NCBI GenBank assembly: GCA_003427395.1
Contig: BFEA01000326.1
Span: 840,433-879,770, forward strand
From: Chara braunii
Taxonomy: Eukaryota > Streptophyta > Charophyceae > Charales > Characeae
DNA: 39,338 nucleotides
Reading direction: 5' to 3'
Position numbers and translations under genes: made by a program. The notes beneath the pieces are model-generated. The model saw nothing but the letters and a program-made list of their open reading frames with translations, was not told the DNA's origin and ran no database searches. This document shows positions 1 through 11,190 of the stretch, piece after piece. Numbering within the stretch: position 1 is the stretch's first letter; each line of letters begins with the position of its first letter.

Positions 1-159
1 CCCCCCCCCCCTGCAACCCTTCCGAACCCCGATTCCGCTAGTCGACAAGGCCAACCCCGATTCGCGCGCCAGGAATGTCGACGTGCGACAGCGCGAACCG
101 GAAAGCGCGCCGAAACACGAGCACGTCCACGACAAGACTCCACGCACCGCGACGGTCCA

Positions 160-2455
160 AACCCGTAGGGGGGAACATAGATCGACGGTAGAACGACAAA
201 GGACACGTCTGCTGTCACCGACGACCACCCCCATAAACCCCTACACGTGCATTCCAGACGGCGAGGAATTTTGCCCACCAATACTCCTCCCTAGAGCAAC
301 TCGCACGCAAAGGTCCACGCGTCATGCGAAGGACGGTTGGATTCCCGCGGATCCCCAAAGTCCGCCGAGATCTGAACTTGGCGGATGCGAGTGCAGCGAG
401 TAACAGGTTTCCGCGCGGCAGCAGCCATTGGAACGGGCGGTTGGCGTGTGCACAGAAGCTAGAGATGCTTGGCCTCACCCCCCATAAATCCCTATAAGCC
501 ATTTCTTGAAGCGAACACTTTGCGCAACGAAGGGCCTCCGACTACCAGAACACGGTGGGATCGACGGCAGACCGACAACGGACACGTTTGCAGTCACCGA
601 GGTCAACCCCCACAAACCCCTACACGGCCATTCCAAACGGCGAGAAAATTTGCGCACCAATACTCCTCCCGCAATCAAGTCGTACGCAAAGGTCCACGCG
701 TCATGCAAAGGACAGTCGGATTCCCGCGGAACCTCAAAGTCCGTCGGGATCCGTACTTGGCGGATGCGAGTGCAGCGAGTAACAGGTTTTCGCGTGGCTG
801 CAGCAATTGCAACGAGTGGTTGGCGTTTGCACAGAAGCAGGCGATGCTTGGGCGCATCCCTCGTAAACCCCTTCAAGCCATTTCTTAAAGCGAGCATTCT
901 GCGCACCCCAGGGCCTCCGACTGCCAAAACACGACGGGATCGACGGCAGACCGATAACGGACACGTCTGCTGTCACCGACGGAAACCCCCATAAACCCCT
1001 ACACGGGAATTCCAGACGGTGAGGAATTTGGCGCACCAATACTCCTCCCGGAAGCAACTAGCACGCAAAGGTCCACACCTCATGCAAAGGACGATTAGAT
1101 TCCCGCGGATCCTCAAAGTCCGCCGGGATCCGAATTTGGCGGATGCGAGTGCAGCGAGTAACAGGTTTTCGCACGGCTGCAGCAATTGCAACGGGTGGTT
1201 GGCGTTTGCACAGTAGCGGGCGATGATTGGGCGCACCCCCCGTAAATCCCTACAAGCCATTTCTTGAAGCGAGCGTTCTGCGCACCCCAGGGCCTCCGAC
1301 TGACAGAACACGTCGGGATCGACGACAGACCAATAACGGACACGTCTGCTTTCACCGACGGAACCCCCCATAAACCCCTACACGGGCAATCCAGACGGCG
1401 AGGAATTTGGCGCACCAATACTCCTCCTGGAAGCAACTCGCACTCGAAGGTCCACGCCTCATGCGAATGACGATTAGATTCCCGCGGATCCACAAAGTCG
1501 GTCGGGATCGTAACTTGGCGGATGCAAGCGCAGCGAGTAACTGGTTTTCTCGTGGCTGCAGCTATTGGAATGGGTGGTTGGCGTTTGCACAGAAACAGTC
1601 GATGCTTCACCGCACCCCCCATAAACCCCTACAAGCCATTTCTTGAAATGAGAATTCTGCGCACCCCAGGGCCTCCGGCTCCCCGAACACGTCGTGATCG
1701 ACGGCAAACCGATAACGGACACGTCTACTGTCACCGATGCAAACCCCCATAAACCCCTACACGTGCATTCCAGAGGGCGAGGAATTTTGCGCACGAATAC
1801 TCCTCCCGGAAGCAACTCGCACACAAAGGTCCACGCCTCATGCGAAGGACGATTAGATTCCCGCGGATCCTCAAAGTCCGTCGGGATCCGAACTTGGCGG
1901 ATGCGAGTGCAGCGAGTAACTGGTTTTCTCGTGGCTGCAGCTATTGGAACGGGCGGTTGACGTTCGCACAAAAACAGTCGATGCTTGGCCGCACCCCCCA
2001 TAAGCCCCTACAAGCCTTTTCTTGAAGCGAGAATTCTGCGCACCCCAGGGCCTCCGACTGCCAGAACACGTCGTGATCGACGACAGACCGATAACGGACA
2101 CGTCTGCTGTCACCGACGGAAACCCCCATAAACCCCTACACGTGCATCCCAGACAGCGAGGAATTTGGCGCACCAATACTCCTCCCGGAAGCAACTCGCA
2201 CACAAAGGTCCACGCCTCATGCGAAGGACGGTTAGATTCTCGCGGATCCTCAAAGTCTGCCGGGATCCGAACTTGGCAGATGCGAGTGTAGTGAGTAACA
2301 GGTTTTCACGCGGCCTCATCTACAGGAACGGGTGGTTGGCGTTTGCACAGAAGCAGGCGATGCTTGGGCGCACCCCCCACAAACCCGTATAAGCCATCAT
2401 AGGGGTTTCACGCATTTTGTGCACCCAAGGGCCTCCGACTACCAGAACACGTCGG
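160..2455. repeat. 379-bp tandem satellite, about six copies
   Basis: The sequence GCGGATGCGA (or a close variant) recurs at 381, 760, 1139, 1518, 1897 and 2276, which is exactly 379 bases apart each time. Each unit carries two short 'cccataaacccctaca' blocks and one GGATCC-centred palindrome flanked by AAGT and ACTT. Because 379 is not a multiple of three, the units shift frame from copy to copy. This explains the many overlapping open frames on both strands here, none of which looks like a gene. A partial, diverged unit continues to about 2525. The left edge fades near 160, and bases 1-159 hold only a C-run and GC-rich sequence without a clear feature. Confidence 0.95.
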
Positions 2456-2644
2456 ACAGTCCAAGATCTTGAACGGTGCGGTTGGATTTGCGCAGAACCC
2501 CAAGTCCGCCGGGATCCGAACTTGGATTGCAGAAGGTGACATCATAACGGCCTGGCGGCTGCCTTAGAAGGTTATTCCCGGAATTCTTTCAGAAGAAATT
2601 GCTTGTAGAAATTTTTAGCCCCTGGTTCGAACAGCCCAAAGTGT

Positions 2645-5380
2645 TGGATGTGCCCTTACGTTCTTGCGAAGAGAAAAGAAAGCGTCAGACGCGCTTTGTG
2701 TCAATAAGTGCGCCAGCAATGAAAGCTCACCGCGTTGGCTATGAGGTTAAAACAGCGCAAGTCTACCTGATAACGCCGAGAAACCCCTTGAGCAGCTCGC
2801 CACATCGCAAGCACCAACACGTGAAGTTCACCGGGATCCGCACTTCGTGTTGCGACCCTCGCACGGTGGCGACTGGCAGGGTGTTCGGAGCTATCGACTA
2901 CACCACCGTGGCCGGTAAGTCCTGTCAGGCAGTACTGCCTCGTGCGGGCAAGTGGGGGCGCTGTTGCAACTGCAAGCGCATGACCAGAAAGGGCGAGTTG
3001 CGCGCGGAAAGGGAAGTCCGCATCTCGGTGAACTACAATAATCATGTGGTGTGTTGTCATGTGCGCGTGCTCTCCCCTATGGCCACGCGGCGGCGACACC
3101 ATGACACTTCGCAGTATCAGAAACCAGTATCGCGGCGGGGACCTCGTTGTTCGATGTTGAACGAGGCCATCGACTCGTGTTGGGGTGTTCTCCACGAAAC
3201 AAGCGGTGATCATGCCGGAAAAAATGGCATCGTCATTGTAGTGACTGGCGATGTCGTTCTCCATCGCGCGCACACCGCTTGTGCGTTCTCTGGCCGGTAG
3301 CCCTCAGATGTCGCGCGCACATTCCTCTCGCTGGTCGCAAGGAGTGATGCAGCGCATCGCTCATGACCAGCGCCAGGAGCTCGCGTTCAACATCGGTGGG
3401 CTCTCGGACGGATCATCTGCACGCTGTGTGTGCGGGATCAAGACGACAAACGGTTGACACGTGGTCTCTTCCGCGACAGAGGCACATGTTCTGTGGCGAG
3501 AACCTAAACACGGATGGACGACATCTTCCCGGTGTTGGACATCAGCCGTCTTAAGCGTAAGAGACAGCCAATGCACGGCAGGTGGATGATCGACAACCGC
3601 GTGCACATCCTCGTCGTGCTCGCTCAAATGCCCCCCCCCCGGCGACGTGTACAAACCAACATTCGATCATTTCCAGTTTAACGCATCACCTTTCTCTCAC
3701 ACAGGGGGGGGGGGCAACTGTGCGAGCACGACAGGGATCTGCGCGCGGTTCTCGATCATCCACCTGGCGTGCATCAGCTGTCTCTTACGCTGAATAGGGA
3801 TAATGCTCGACAACGGGAGGACGTCGTCGATCCGTGTTCACGTTCTCGTCACTGAACATGTGGCTCTATCGCCGAAGAGACCACGTGTCAACACAAGGGC
3901 AGCTAGTGTCGTCTCGATCCCGCGCACACATCTGCGCGGAGGTGGTTCACATCGAAAGGGACAAGCAATGAAGTCTTGAAAGGAATGGACGAGCGAGCAT
4001 GAACACACAACAAGAAAACGAATAACAGAAAAGGAATGAACGAGAGAGAGTGAACAGACCACAAGAAGGTGTGAACGAGTGACACAATGCAAGGGTTGGA
4101 TGTCGCGGACTCGAATCCCTTCACGGCGACAACGGTACCCGCCACCCGCTATAAGTGGCACGATGCATGTACCTCAACCCCAACGCCAGCAGTTGTAGTC
4201 GATGGCGGACACGTGGCCAGACAGAACAGCACCGTACCTCGAATGGCGCGCTTGGCCATGTCACAAGGGCGAAGCGCGGACGACGGCGGACACGCGTTGA
4301 CGCGGAACGCAGAGAGGGGATGTCGAAGCTGAGTCGACTGACGCGATGGCGGGGGGAAACCCAGACGCCCGCTCTTGGAGACATGAGCCACGACAGCGGA
4401 TCGGCGCAGGCGATGGAGGACGTCGCGGACGTGACGTCGCGCGGACCAGCTCGTCGGGCAGGAGACGCAAATGGGCAGCACCAGACTCTAGGCAGGTGCT
4501 CATCCGTCGTCACACCCCACGCCAGGTTCGAAGATGCACGTCGGCTGCCTGCGCCGGAAGTGGCACAGACACCATGTTAGAAGACGCACGACGGCCGTCC
4601 GATCCGCAAATCGGACGGCCAGAATGCGACTTCGCAATGTTCACTGCGAAAAACTGGGCCCCGCCGCCCCCGGTGCCCCCCCCTCCCAGCCGCAAACCGA
4701 AAAATACAAATAGCCTCGGCCTGAGAACCCCTTTGGCAGGGCCCGCGAACGCGACGACAAGAACGCAAGGGGCCTGGAACAAGGGCCCTTTTTCATGACG
4801 CGCGGGAAGGGACATTTTTGCCATGTCGTGCGCACCGGGTCCCCCTAGCGGGAAATTTGACGTGTAGCCACCGTTCGATGCTCGGCCCGAACAGTCATGC
4901 GGCGTCAAACGGATCCTGCATTTCACTCTGAAATGGAAGGCCCGAAGGGGACCCGACCCACGCCCGCCTACAAATACGAGCGGTGTCCAGGGCATGAACG
5001 CCGCATTCTGCATTTTTGCTGGGGAGATGTTGTCGGACGGACGCCTTGCCCCACCACTATTGTCAACACCATCACCTCGCACAGCTGGAGCACCATAGGT
5101 TGCGAAGCGAATGGACACCCGTTCTAAGCCGTGGTCGCTTCCGTCGCTTCGATGCATCTCCCTCCACCACCCAAGTTACTGTCCACGTCATCTTCGACGT
5201 CGCACGTCGACATCCCGTCGACGCTGCGGGGATCTGTTCAGGATAATCGCATCAGCCGCTCCACTCATAGCCATTGCAGATACAAAGCGCACGGCAAAAG
5301 GCCGGCGCAGTCCTGTCTCGATTGACGTCGGGATCCACACGCATCTCCACTCGACAGTCTCACACGGTGAGTGCGCACGA
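2645..5380. other. GC-rich, gene-free left part of copy A
   Basis: No credible gene is visible. The open frames (for example 2599-3300 plus and 4510-5157 minus) are shadows of repeat sequence. Several stretches are recognisably repeated in copy B: 'cagctcgccacatcgcaagc' near 2790 and 26665, 'gatggaggacgtcgcg' near 4411 and its variant near 28414, and 'tttttgctgggga' near 5013 and 29020. One GGATCC palindrome lies at about 2822-2850. An extended fold-back at 3420-3945 is listed separately. Confidence 0.7.
3420..3945. repeat. Fold-back inverted repeat, arms ~220-240 bp
   Basis: The left arm (3420-3640) reads as the imperfect reverse complement of the right arm (3704-3945). Matching landmarks are 'gcgtaagagacagc' at about 3555 with 'gctgtctcttacgc' at about 3778, and 'caggtggatgatcga' at about 3580 with 'tcgatcatccacctg' at about 3752. 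A run of ten C closes the left arm and a run of eleven G opens the right. The loop of about 63 bases is AT-richer. The left-arm sequence also resembles copy B at about 27140-27300, where the matching right arm was not seen. Confidence 0.85.
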
Positions 5381-5382
5381 AC

Positions 5383-5720
5383 CCGGGACGTGTGTGTTTT
5401 TGTGTGCGCTGGTGGGCGGGTTTTGTGCTGACATGTCCGCGCAGATTGGACGAGTGTGCGTTTGCATGTGCGCGTGCGGTTGTGTGTGTGTGTGCAGTTA
5501 GAGGCTGTTTGTCTGCGCGTCTCGTGTGTGCTTACGTGAGTGTGCGTGAGTGTGCGTGAGTGTGTCTTCGAGTGTTTTCTTTTTTCTGGGTTTGCATATG
5601 AAGTGCACTGCGCACGTGCAAGGAAGCATTGTGCGTGTCTTTACGTGAGGGGCGTGTGTGTGTGTGGCGTGTGTGCACGTGCGTGTGTGTGTGTGTGTGC
5701 ATTTGTCTGTTAGTGTGTGA
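5383..5720. repeat. TG/CA-rich microsatellite tract, copy A
   Basis: This stretch is dominated by interrupted TG repeats (tgtgtgtgcgtgtg and similar). It is preceded by 'cacacggtgagtgcgcacgaa', which is conserved at about 29375 in copy B before an equivalent TG tract. The overlapping Cys/Val-rich plus-strand and His/Thr-rich minus-strand frames are translations of the microsatellite, not genes. Confidence 0.9.
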
Positions 5721-6098
5721 GGGTGTGTTGTTGCGCTGATTGAACGCGTGGAGGTTGCCGCCAAGGTGTGCGGCCATGGGTGAATGAATTGTTTCGCATT
5801 CCGAGGGTGCTCCTGCTGTGTTCGGGCGTTGCGCGATGTGTGTGCAAAATACCCGGCGATTGCGTACGTTATAACGCACAACTGTAATTTGGTGTGCTGA
5901 TGGATGGAGAAACATCCAATCGAGCGCGTGGTGATTATGTTTCGTGACTGGCCCCAGCGCGTTCGATCGGAGCTTTCGACATTCATCAGTTCATCAAATC
6001 ATGAGCACTGACCGCACTCCATTGTTCCTGTTCGCTGTTCCAATGACGTAGCCGTCGATCTGCCCAAAGGATGAGTAATCGAAACACGCGGCGGCAGA

Positions 6099-6225
6099 GA
6101 TACAATAGATGGATAGATAGACAATATTCATTGATTTCATAATAATCATTATTGATTATATATAGTCTGGACTACATATAATCGAGGAATATTATCTATC
6201 TATCTATCTATCTATTGTATCCCTG
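6099..6225. repeat. AT-rich hairpin with GATA/TATC arms
   Basis: The left arm contains 'gatacaatagatggatagat' and then 'acaatattc'. The right arm contains 'gaatatt', several 'atctatct' repeats and then 'attgtatcc', so the arms pair imperfectly over about 35 bases. The interior is AT-rich ('attgatttcataataatcat'). It looks like a small fold-back or MITE-like insertion in otherwise GC-rich sequence. I did not find it at the equivalent place in copy B. Confidence 0.7.
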
Positions 6226-6249
6226 TTTTCGTTTCACCGATGAACACAA

Positions 6250-7480
6250 CAGACAAGAATATTGCAATGAAGAGTATGTAAGCACTCGACCAATCGACCA
6301 ATCGCGGAACACGATCAGATTACTATCGACATTGTCACCGCGTGTTTCGATCGCTCATCCATTGGGAAGCTCTCATGAGCTGATCAACTGATGCATGACA
6401 AAAGCTCCGATCGAACGCGAGGTGACCGATCACGAAACACAATCACCGCGTGGCTGATCGGATCTTTCCCCATTCATTAGATCAATCATCCACACGTGAG
6501 TGGTGACATCGACGAGACCACACGTGAGTGATGAGCAGGCCCATCACGATTGATGGTGTGTGATGTCGCAATGATACCGCCGCTGATCTGCCCAATGGAT
6601 GATTAAGCAAATGACGAAAGCTCCGATTGTCGAGAAAGTAGACGCATCCAATCGACCAATCGCCGAACAGGACCAGAAAGGTCGTGATGGGTCGACTAAT
6701 CGTGTGTGCTGTCCCAACGTTGTCACCGTGTGTGTGTTTTGCTCGTCTCAATTGTAACATCAAAACACACGTGGCAGCTCCCTCTGCGCGATCGACCAAC
6801 TGGGCGGCGAGCGACCAATGAATCACACTCGTTGACGCACACCAACCGAACAGTAGACTGGTCAAGAGATCTGCCAGGGCCAACATGACTGAACTACTGC
6901 TCGGTTGGCGGTTGGACGACCGGTTGATCCACCATTTCACCAACCGTACAGCTGAACAATAATTCGATCCTCGCAGATCTCCTGACCAATCGAAACACAC
7001 GTGGCGATGCGCGTGTGTCTGTGTGTGGGCGTGTGTGTGTGTGTGCCGTGTCATCACTATAACCCATTTTGTGTTCCAGTCGTTTCATCCGGGCGCCGAT
7101 CGTGGCATCACCCATTGTGCGATCGCTCAACTAGCAGGCGAACGACCGATCCAACAAACTGGTTGACAGACCGATCCAAACAATCGATCGGTCAGAAGAT
7201 CGAGCAGGAGCAACTGGTTGATCGACTGCTCGGTTGGTGGTTGGTCAACTAGTTGATTGATTGGCCGTTCGCCGACCAGCTCACCGATATGTCAGCCGAG
7301 TGGTTCTCTGTTCTCGCCCCGATTGCACTGCATTCGACCTGCCACCTTGTCCATTGGTCGCACGCAACTCGCAAGGCAATTGATCAAGCTCACGAACGAA
7401 ACCCGTGAACGGATTAGACAACCGGTCGAAAAAAGGTCGATCCATGTTCGCGAATGGACAAAAAGCACTTTGTGACAACC
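6250..7480. other. GATC-rich tract, copy A
   Basis: This gene-free stretch is crowded with GATC, CGATCG and TCGACC words, for example around 7170-7265. The counterpart in copy B lies at about 30050-31110. No ORF here has a recognisable protein, and the minus-strand frame at 6482-7057 includes translated CA repeat. The function is unknown. Confidence 0.6.
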
Positions 7481-7486
7481 TTGTTG

Positions 7487-7640
7487 CACATCGAACGTTC
7501 TTGGCCATCGAACCTTGTTGGCCATCGAACCTGGCGCCTCATCAAACTTCGGCGGGCATCGAAATTTTGGCGGACATCGAACGCCACCGGACGTCGAACC
7601 TCGTCGGTCATCGAAACTTGTTGGTCATCCAATGATGAAC
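7487..7640. repeat. CATCGAAC minisatellite, copy A
   Basis: Roughly every 20-26 bases the word CATCGAAC (or CGTCGAAC/CATCAAAC) recurs, about eight times. A matching array lies at about 31134-31285 in copy B. It carries no gene. Confidence 0.8.
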
Positions 7641-7719
7641 GTTGAGTAGCCACCACACCCCGTGTCGCCGGCACAGTCCTCGAAATCGAAATGAGGTCGT
7701 CCCAATCCGCCATCACGAC

Positions 7720-8700
7720 CTATGAAAATGTGAAGTCCGTCGGGACCCGAACTTCAAAAAACAACGGGAATGCGGTCGTCGAATCGCACTCCCACCCAAA
7801 CATGTCGATATGCACAGACGCAACCACAGCGGGGGACCTGTGAAAATGTAAAGTTCGCTGGGATCCGCATTTCAAGAAAGTACAGGAAGGCGAGTTTTAT
7901 AGACATTTGTGTCTCTCCCACATAACCTCGGGTTCCCGCCTTTCGCAAGACCCAACACGAGGTGCAACCCCAGCGGGCAACCACAGCGGTGGACCTGTGA
8001 AAATGTGAAGTCCGCGGGGATTCGAACTTCAGGAAAGAATGGAAAGGCGAGTTTGATAGACAACTGTGTCTCTAGCACGGCATTTCGCCAAGTACGGATC
8101 CCGACGAACTTCAGGTTCTTGCTTTTCGTAAGACCCAACACGCGGTGCAACCCTAGTGCACAACCACAGTGAGGGACCTGTGGAAATGTGAAGTCCGCCA
8201 GGATCCGAACTTCAGGAAAGAATGGAAAGGTGAGTTTGATAGGCAGCTGTGTCTCTCCCATGACATTTCGCCAAGTACGGATCCCGACGAACTTCAGGTT
8301 CTTGCTTTTCGTAAGACCCAACACGCGGTGCAACCTCGGTGCACAACCACAGCGAGGGACCTGTGGAAATGTGAAGTCCGCATGGGTCCGATCTTCAAGA
8401 AAGCATGGGATGGCGAGTTTGGTAGAGAGCTGTGTCTCTCCCTCGAAATTTTGCCAAGCTCGGATCCCGGTGAACTTCAGGTTCCCGCCTTCTGTAAGGC
8501 ATGTTTGCGGCTTGACTGCTGGCCCACAGATCCTAATTGTGCGTGCACGGTTCCTCGCACAATCGACAAGTTCGGACTCCGACGAACTTCGGACTCGTAA
8601 AAATGCGTAGTCCGCCGGGATCCGAACTTCTGTCGCACGGTTCCTCGCACAATCGTTAAGTTCGAAACCCGGCGCACTTTGCTTTCCGCAAGTTGAGGGT
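7720..8700. repeat. Palindrome-bearing array of ~120-183 bp units, copy A
   Basis: Units begin with GTGAAGTCCG or a close variant at 7730, 7848, 8005, 8188 and 8371. The spacing is 118, 157, 183 and 183. Each full unit contains two half-diverged copies of the GGATCC palindrome in opposite orientation, one reading AAGTCCGCC..GGATCC and the other GGATCC..GACGAACTT. Between them lie 'gtgtctctcc' and 'caacacgcggtgcaacc'-like sequence. The long minus-strand frame at 7872-8786 and the plus-strand frames here are repeat translations, giving recurrent peptides such as FGSRRTS and KFAGIRT. Confidence 0.9.
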
Positions 8701-8828
8701 TCTGACCGAGGGCTTTCTGGAATGTGAACGTCAACTGCCAGTGCAACAACGATCCGTGTGGACAATGTCGTTTGATTACTCGCCAACTCTGTTTACGAGT
8801 GTCAACGTGCCCGTGTGTATCGTTTGGT

Positions 8829-9863
8829 ATGTGCGCGTGGTGTGTAGGGCGCGTAATGGAGGCGACCTTCTCAACACCACGGATCATGGAGTCGATGTTC
8901 TCGACACCACAGACCATGAGTCCCGAGACGCACATTCGCTTGGCAGAACCGTTTCCTCCTTGTGCGAGATCTGTGCGGCATTTCGACGGTGTGACTACGA
9001 TCCAGGGAGCGACCGCCGAAGACTTCGACGAGGACCCCTGGATGACCGTCGTCCCGTGCATGGGCAGGCATATTGACGGTTGGTGCGACGACAATTGGGC
9101 CATGATGGAGAGTGACTGCCCTTGGGCAGGCCAGGACAAGTTCGCCAACATGTTGGAGTTTGGGGACCTCATCCCGATGCGTGACGCTGTCCTCGGCCAC
9201 AAGTTCCTGAACCACATGCGCAGAGCACTAGGCTGCATTAGCCGATATTTCAGTCGCCTCGAGTGCCACTACGTCACGTCGTCACCACGAACTTGGGGAG
9301 GCTCGCGGAAACGAAAGTTGTTGGACTGTGCTCGTCAGTGCCCGTTCCTGGAGCAGTACCCGCTCCGTTGCCCGGGGAATTCTCCACAAGCTGTGTCGTA
9401 CTGTTGTGTGCGGTTAACTGTGTCCAAATCTGATTTCGCCAGGGTTTTGCGTGTCGCTATTTCGAACAAGAGTAGGAAACTCGTCGATGCGGTTGTGCTT
9501 GTATCATGCAACGAGATGGTGATTGAGGGGTCCAGATTCGTGCCGATGCCCGGGCCTGCTCGTGTAGATGGGTGGCGAGATTTGGGGATAGCAGGGCCGG
9601 TCCAAAACTTTTCATTGCATCACGAGGTCGAGGAGAAAGTGTCCGACATACGGGACTGTATAGGGAACTCCTTCGCACGACCGGGAGTGTTTGTCAGGAT
9701 GAAATACATGTCCGTCTTTTCGGAGAGTGCAACGGTCGACGATCCGCTGGTCCGCGCTTACGGATTATCAATGAATGCTTTGTATGGATACGGTTCACGA
9801 CCTCATCCTCGGGGAACCCCGAATGTCACAAGATATGGACTTGTGGTTGGACATTGTGTTTAA
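8829..9863 (+). CDS. Unknown element-borne protein (~345 aa), copy A only
   Basis: I do not recognise the family. The frame is open from 8724 to a TAA at 9861. The first ATG is at 8829 and a second is at 8856; the codons before 8829 offer only a GTG. Early in the protein lie an acidic patch (DFDEDPW) and a Trp/Asp/Cys-rich stretch (WCDDNWAMMESDCPW). A basic SRKRKLLDCARQCPF stretch lies near the middle. Cysteines are frequent. I saw no signal peptide, membrane segment or known catalytic motif. The codons look coding-like and the frame stays open over a kilobase of non-repetitive sequence, unlike its flanks. It sits between two palindrome arrays and upstream of the ParB-like gene, and the whole unit is missing from copy B. 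A capsid, DNA-binding or structural role cannot be distinguished. It could be a 5' exon of the following gene. Confidence 0.6.
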   Translation: MCAWCVGRVMEATFSTPRIMESMFSTPQTMSPETHIRLAEPFPPCARSVRHFDGVTTIQGATAEDFDEDPWMTVVPCMGRHIDGWCDDNWAMMESDCPWAGQDKFANMLEFGDLIPMRDAVLGHKFLNHMRRALGCISRYFSRLECHYVTSSPRTWGGSRKRKLLDCARQCPFLEQYPLRCPGNSPQAVSYCCVRLTVSKSDFARVLRVAISNKSRKLVDAVVLVSCNEMVIEGSRFVPMPGPARVDGWRDLGIAGPVQNFSLHHEVEEKVSDIRDCIGNSFARPGVFVRMKYMSVFSESATVDDPLVRAYGLSMNALYGYGSRPHPRGTPNVTRYGLVVGHCV

Positions 9864-9984
9864 GCGAAAAGAAGGGAGACGAGTAAGAGGCTTGTGTGCT
9901 GCCGAAAATGGCCGACTTTGAGTAGTGGAGAAAGGTGTGGGAGGCAGCAGTTACTAGTGCACGCCGTCTCTTTCCGTGTCGCGC

Positions 9985-11030
9985 CCCCTTGAAGTTCGGA
10001 TCCCGGCGAACTGCGTGGTTTGGCCTGTGCGTCCGACCAGCCTCCGAGCTTCGAGTGTTGGGGGGAGTCCGAACCGGTCCTGCAACCAATTCCGCCTGGA
10101 CATGCTCGGGCAGCCTTTAGAGATGCTGGATCGCAACTGCGGCCAGTTGCGCAGAGGGACTTAATGACTGCTGCCATCAAAACTTGTGGCCAGTCTCGCA
10201 GGCTCCTGAAGTTCGGATCCCGGCGAACTTCTAGTGTCGCCTGTCTATTGCCACAGACGGTGGTCTTCCGGATCCCTCATGGATTGCGGCAACAGTCCGA
10301 GTCCAGGGACCCCTGAAATGTTGTCACGGCTGCCACTTTCGAACTTGGGTTCATCCAGTGCCAAGCTGTGCATTTCGCGAAATCTGACATCAGAAGAAGT
10401 TCAGATTAGGGCGGACTTCTCCATTTCAACCACCCTTTCATTCCGGTGTGGCCTTCCCAGGTCGTGGTTAAGTTTGACAACCTCGGACTTGCGGATCGTG
10501 TGTCTCTGACGCCGTTTCTGCCTGTCGCATCATCCTGAAGTTCGGATCCCGACGAACTTCACGTTTCGGGAGGTGCGTTGGTTTGTCTTCGGTCTTCGTG
10601 GTTTTGGGTGGATCGTACAACCCGCCCGGCAACAGTTTCGGAGTGCGTTTGCTCGAACCCGCACCCTCTTCTAGTTCGGATCCCGGCGGACTTCGAGTGT
10701 TGGACTGTCGGGGTTTCAAGTGCCACGCGGGGAACACTACCCCGTCAAGCGCGAGCTTCGAACATGACCGCCAGATGATTCCCGCGAAAAATTCCCGAAT
10801 TCTGGTTCCGCCATTTCTATCTCACGCACCGTCCTTTAGTTCGGATCCCGGCGGACTTCGCGATTTTCGCTGTGCGTTGGTCTGTCTTTGTTCTTCCGGG
10901 TGCCCCGTCTACGGCGTCAAAAACGCTTGATCCCATGCACACTGCAATTTTTCACTTGCTTTTCTCTCTCTCTTTCTTGCTCTCGGCCTCATACCCTCCT
11001 GAAGTTCGGATCCCGGCGGACTACCCGTTC
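9985..11030. repeat. Spaced array of GGATCC palindromes upstream of the ParB-like ORF
   Basis: Six close copies of the palindrome occur in one orientation at about 9990, 10208, 10539, 10672, 10836 and 11002. The last four are 133, 164 and 166 bases apart, each preceded by a 'tcct' or 'tctt' lead. The best copies match AGTTCGGATCCCGGCGAACT. The sequence between them is only loosely repeated and holds no convincing gene. The array ends about 170 bases before the ATG at 11191, so it lies in the presumed promoter or 5' leader (or an intron) of the ParB-like gene. A regulatory or centromere-like (parS-type) role is conjecture. Confidence 0.85.
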
Positions 11031-11190
11031 TCACCGTTCGGATTTGGGTGCCTCGGTGTTTTTGTGTGCGGATTTCGCTGCGCTACAGCCTGCGTTGACG
11101 TGCGGCAGCGACTGTTCTGTTTCTCCTGTGTTTTGCCAAACGTTGACTTCATGGTGTGTTGTTTGGTTTGCATTGTCGTTCGGAGACAGT

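Noticed and set aside
83-2392. Many 60-175 residue open frames on both strands
   Set aside because: They are translations of the 379-bp satellite, whose length shifts frame each unit. The same peptides recur, and many use GTG or other non-ATG starts.
2599-3300. 233-residue plus-strand frame and its 190-residue antisense partner
   Set aside because: They lie in repeat sequence also present at about 26600-27100 without a conserved frame; the peptides have no family features.
5274-5986. Cys/Val-rich and His/Thr-rich frames
   Set aside because: They are translations of the TG/CA microsatellite.
7720-8700. CRISPR-like appearance of short palindromes at regular spacing
   Set aside because: The intervening sequences are themselves repeats rather than unique spacers, no cas-like genes occur, and the context is eukaryotic.
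7872-8786. 304-residue minus-strand frame
   Set aside because: It is built of the palindrome-bearing array, with repeated peptides every ~60 residues and no independent signal.
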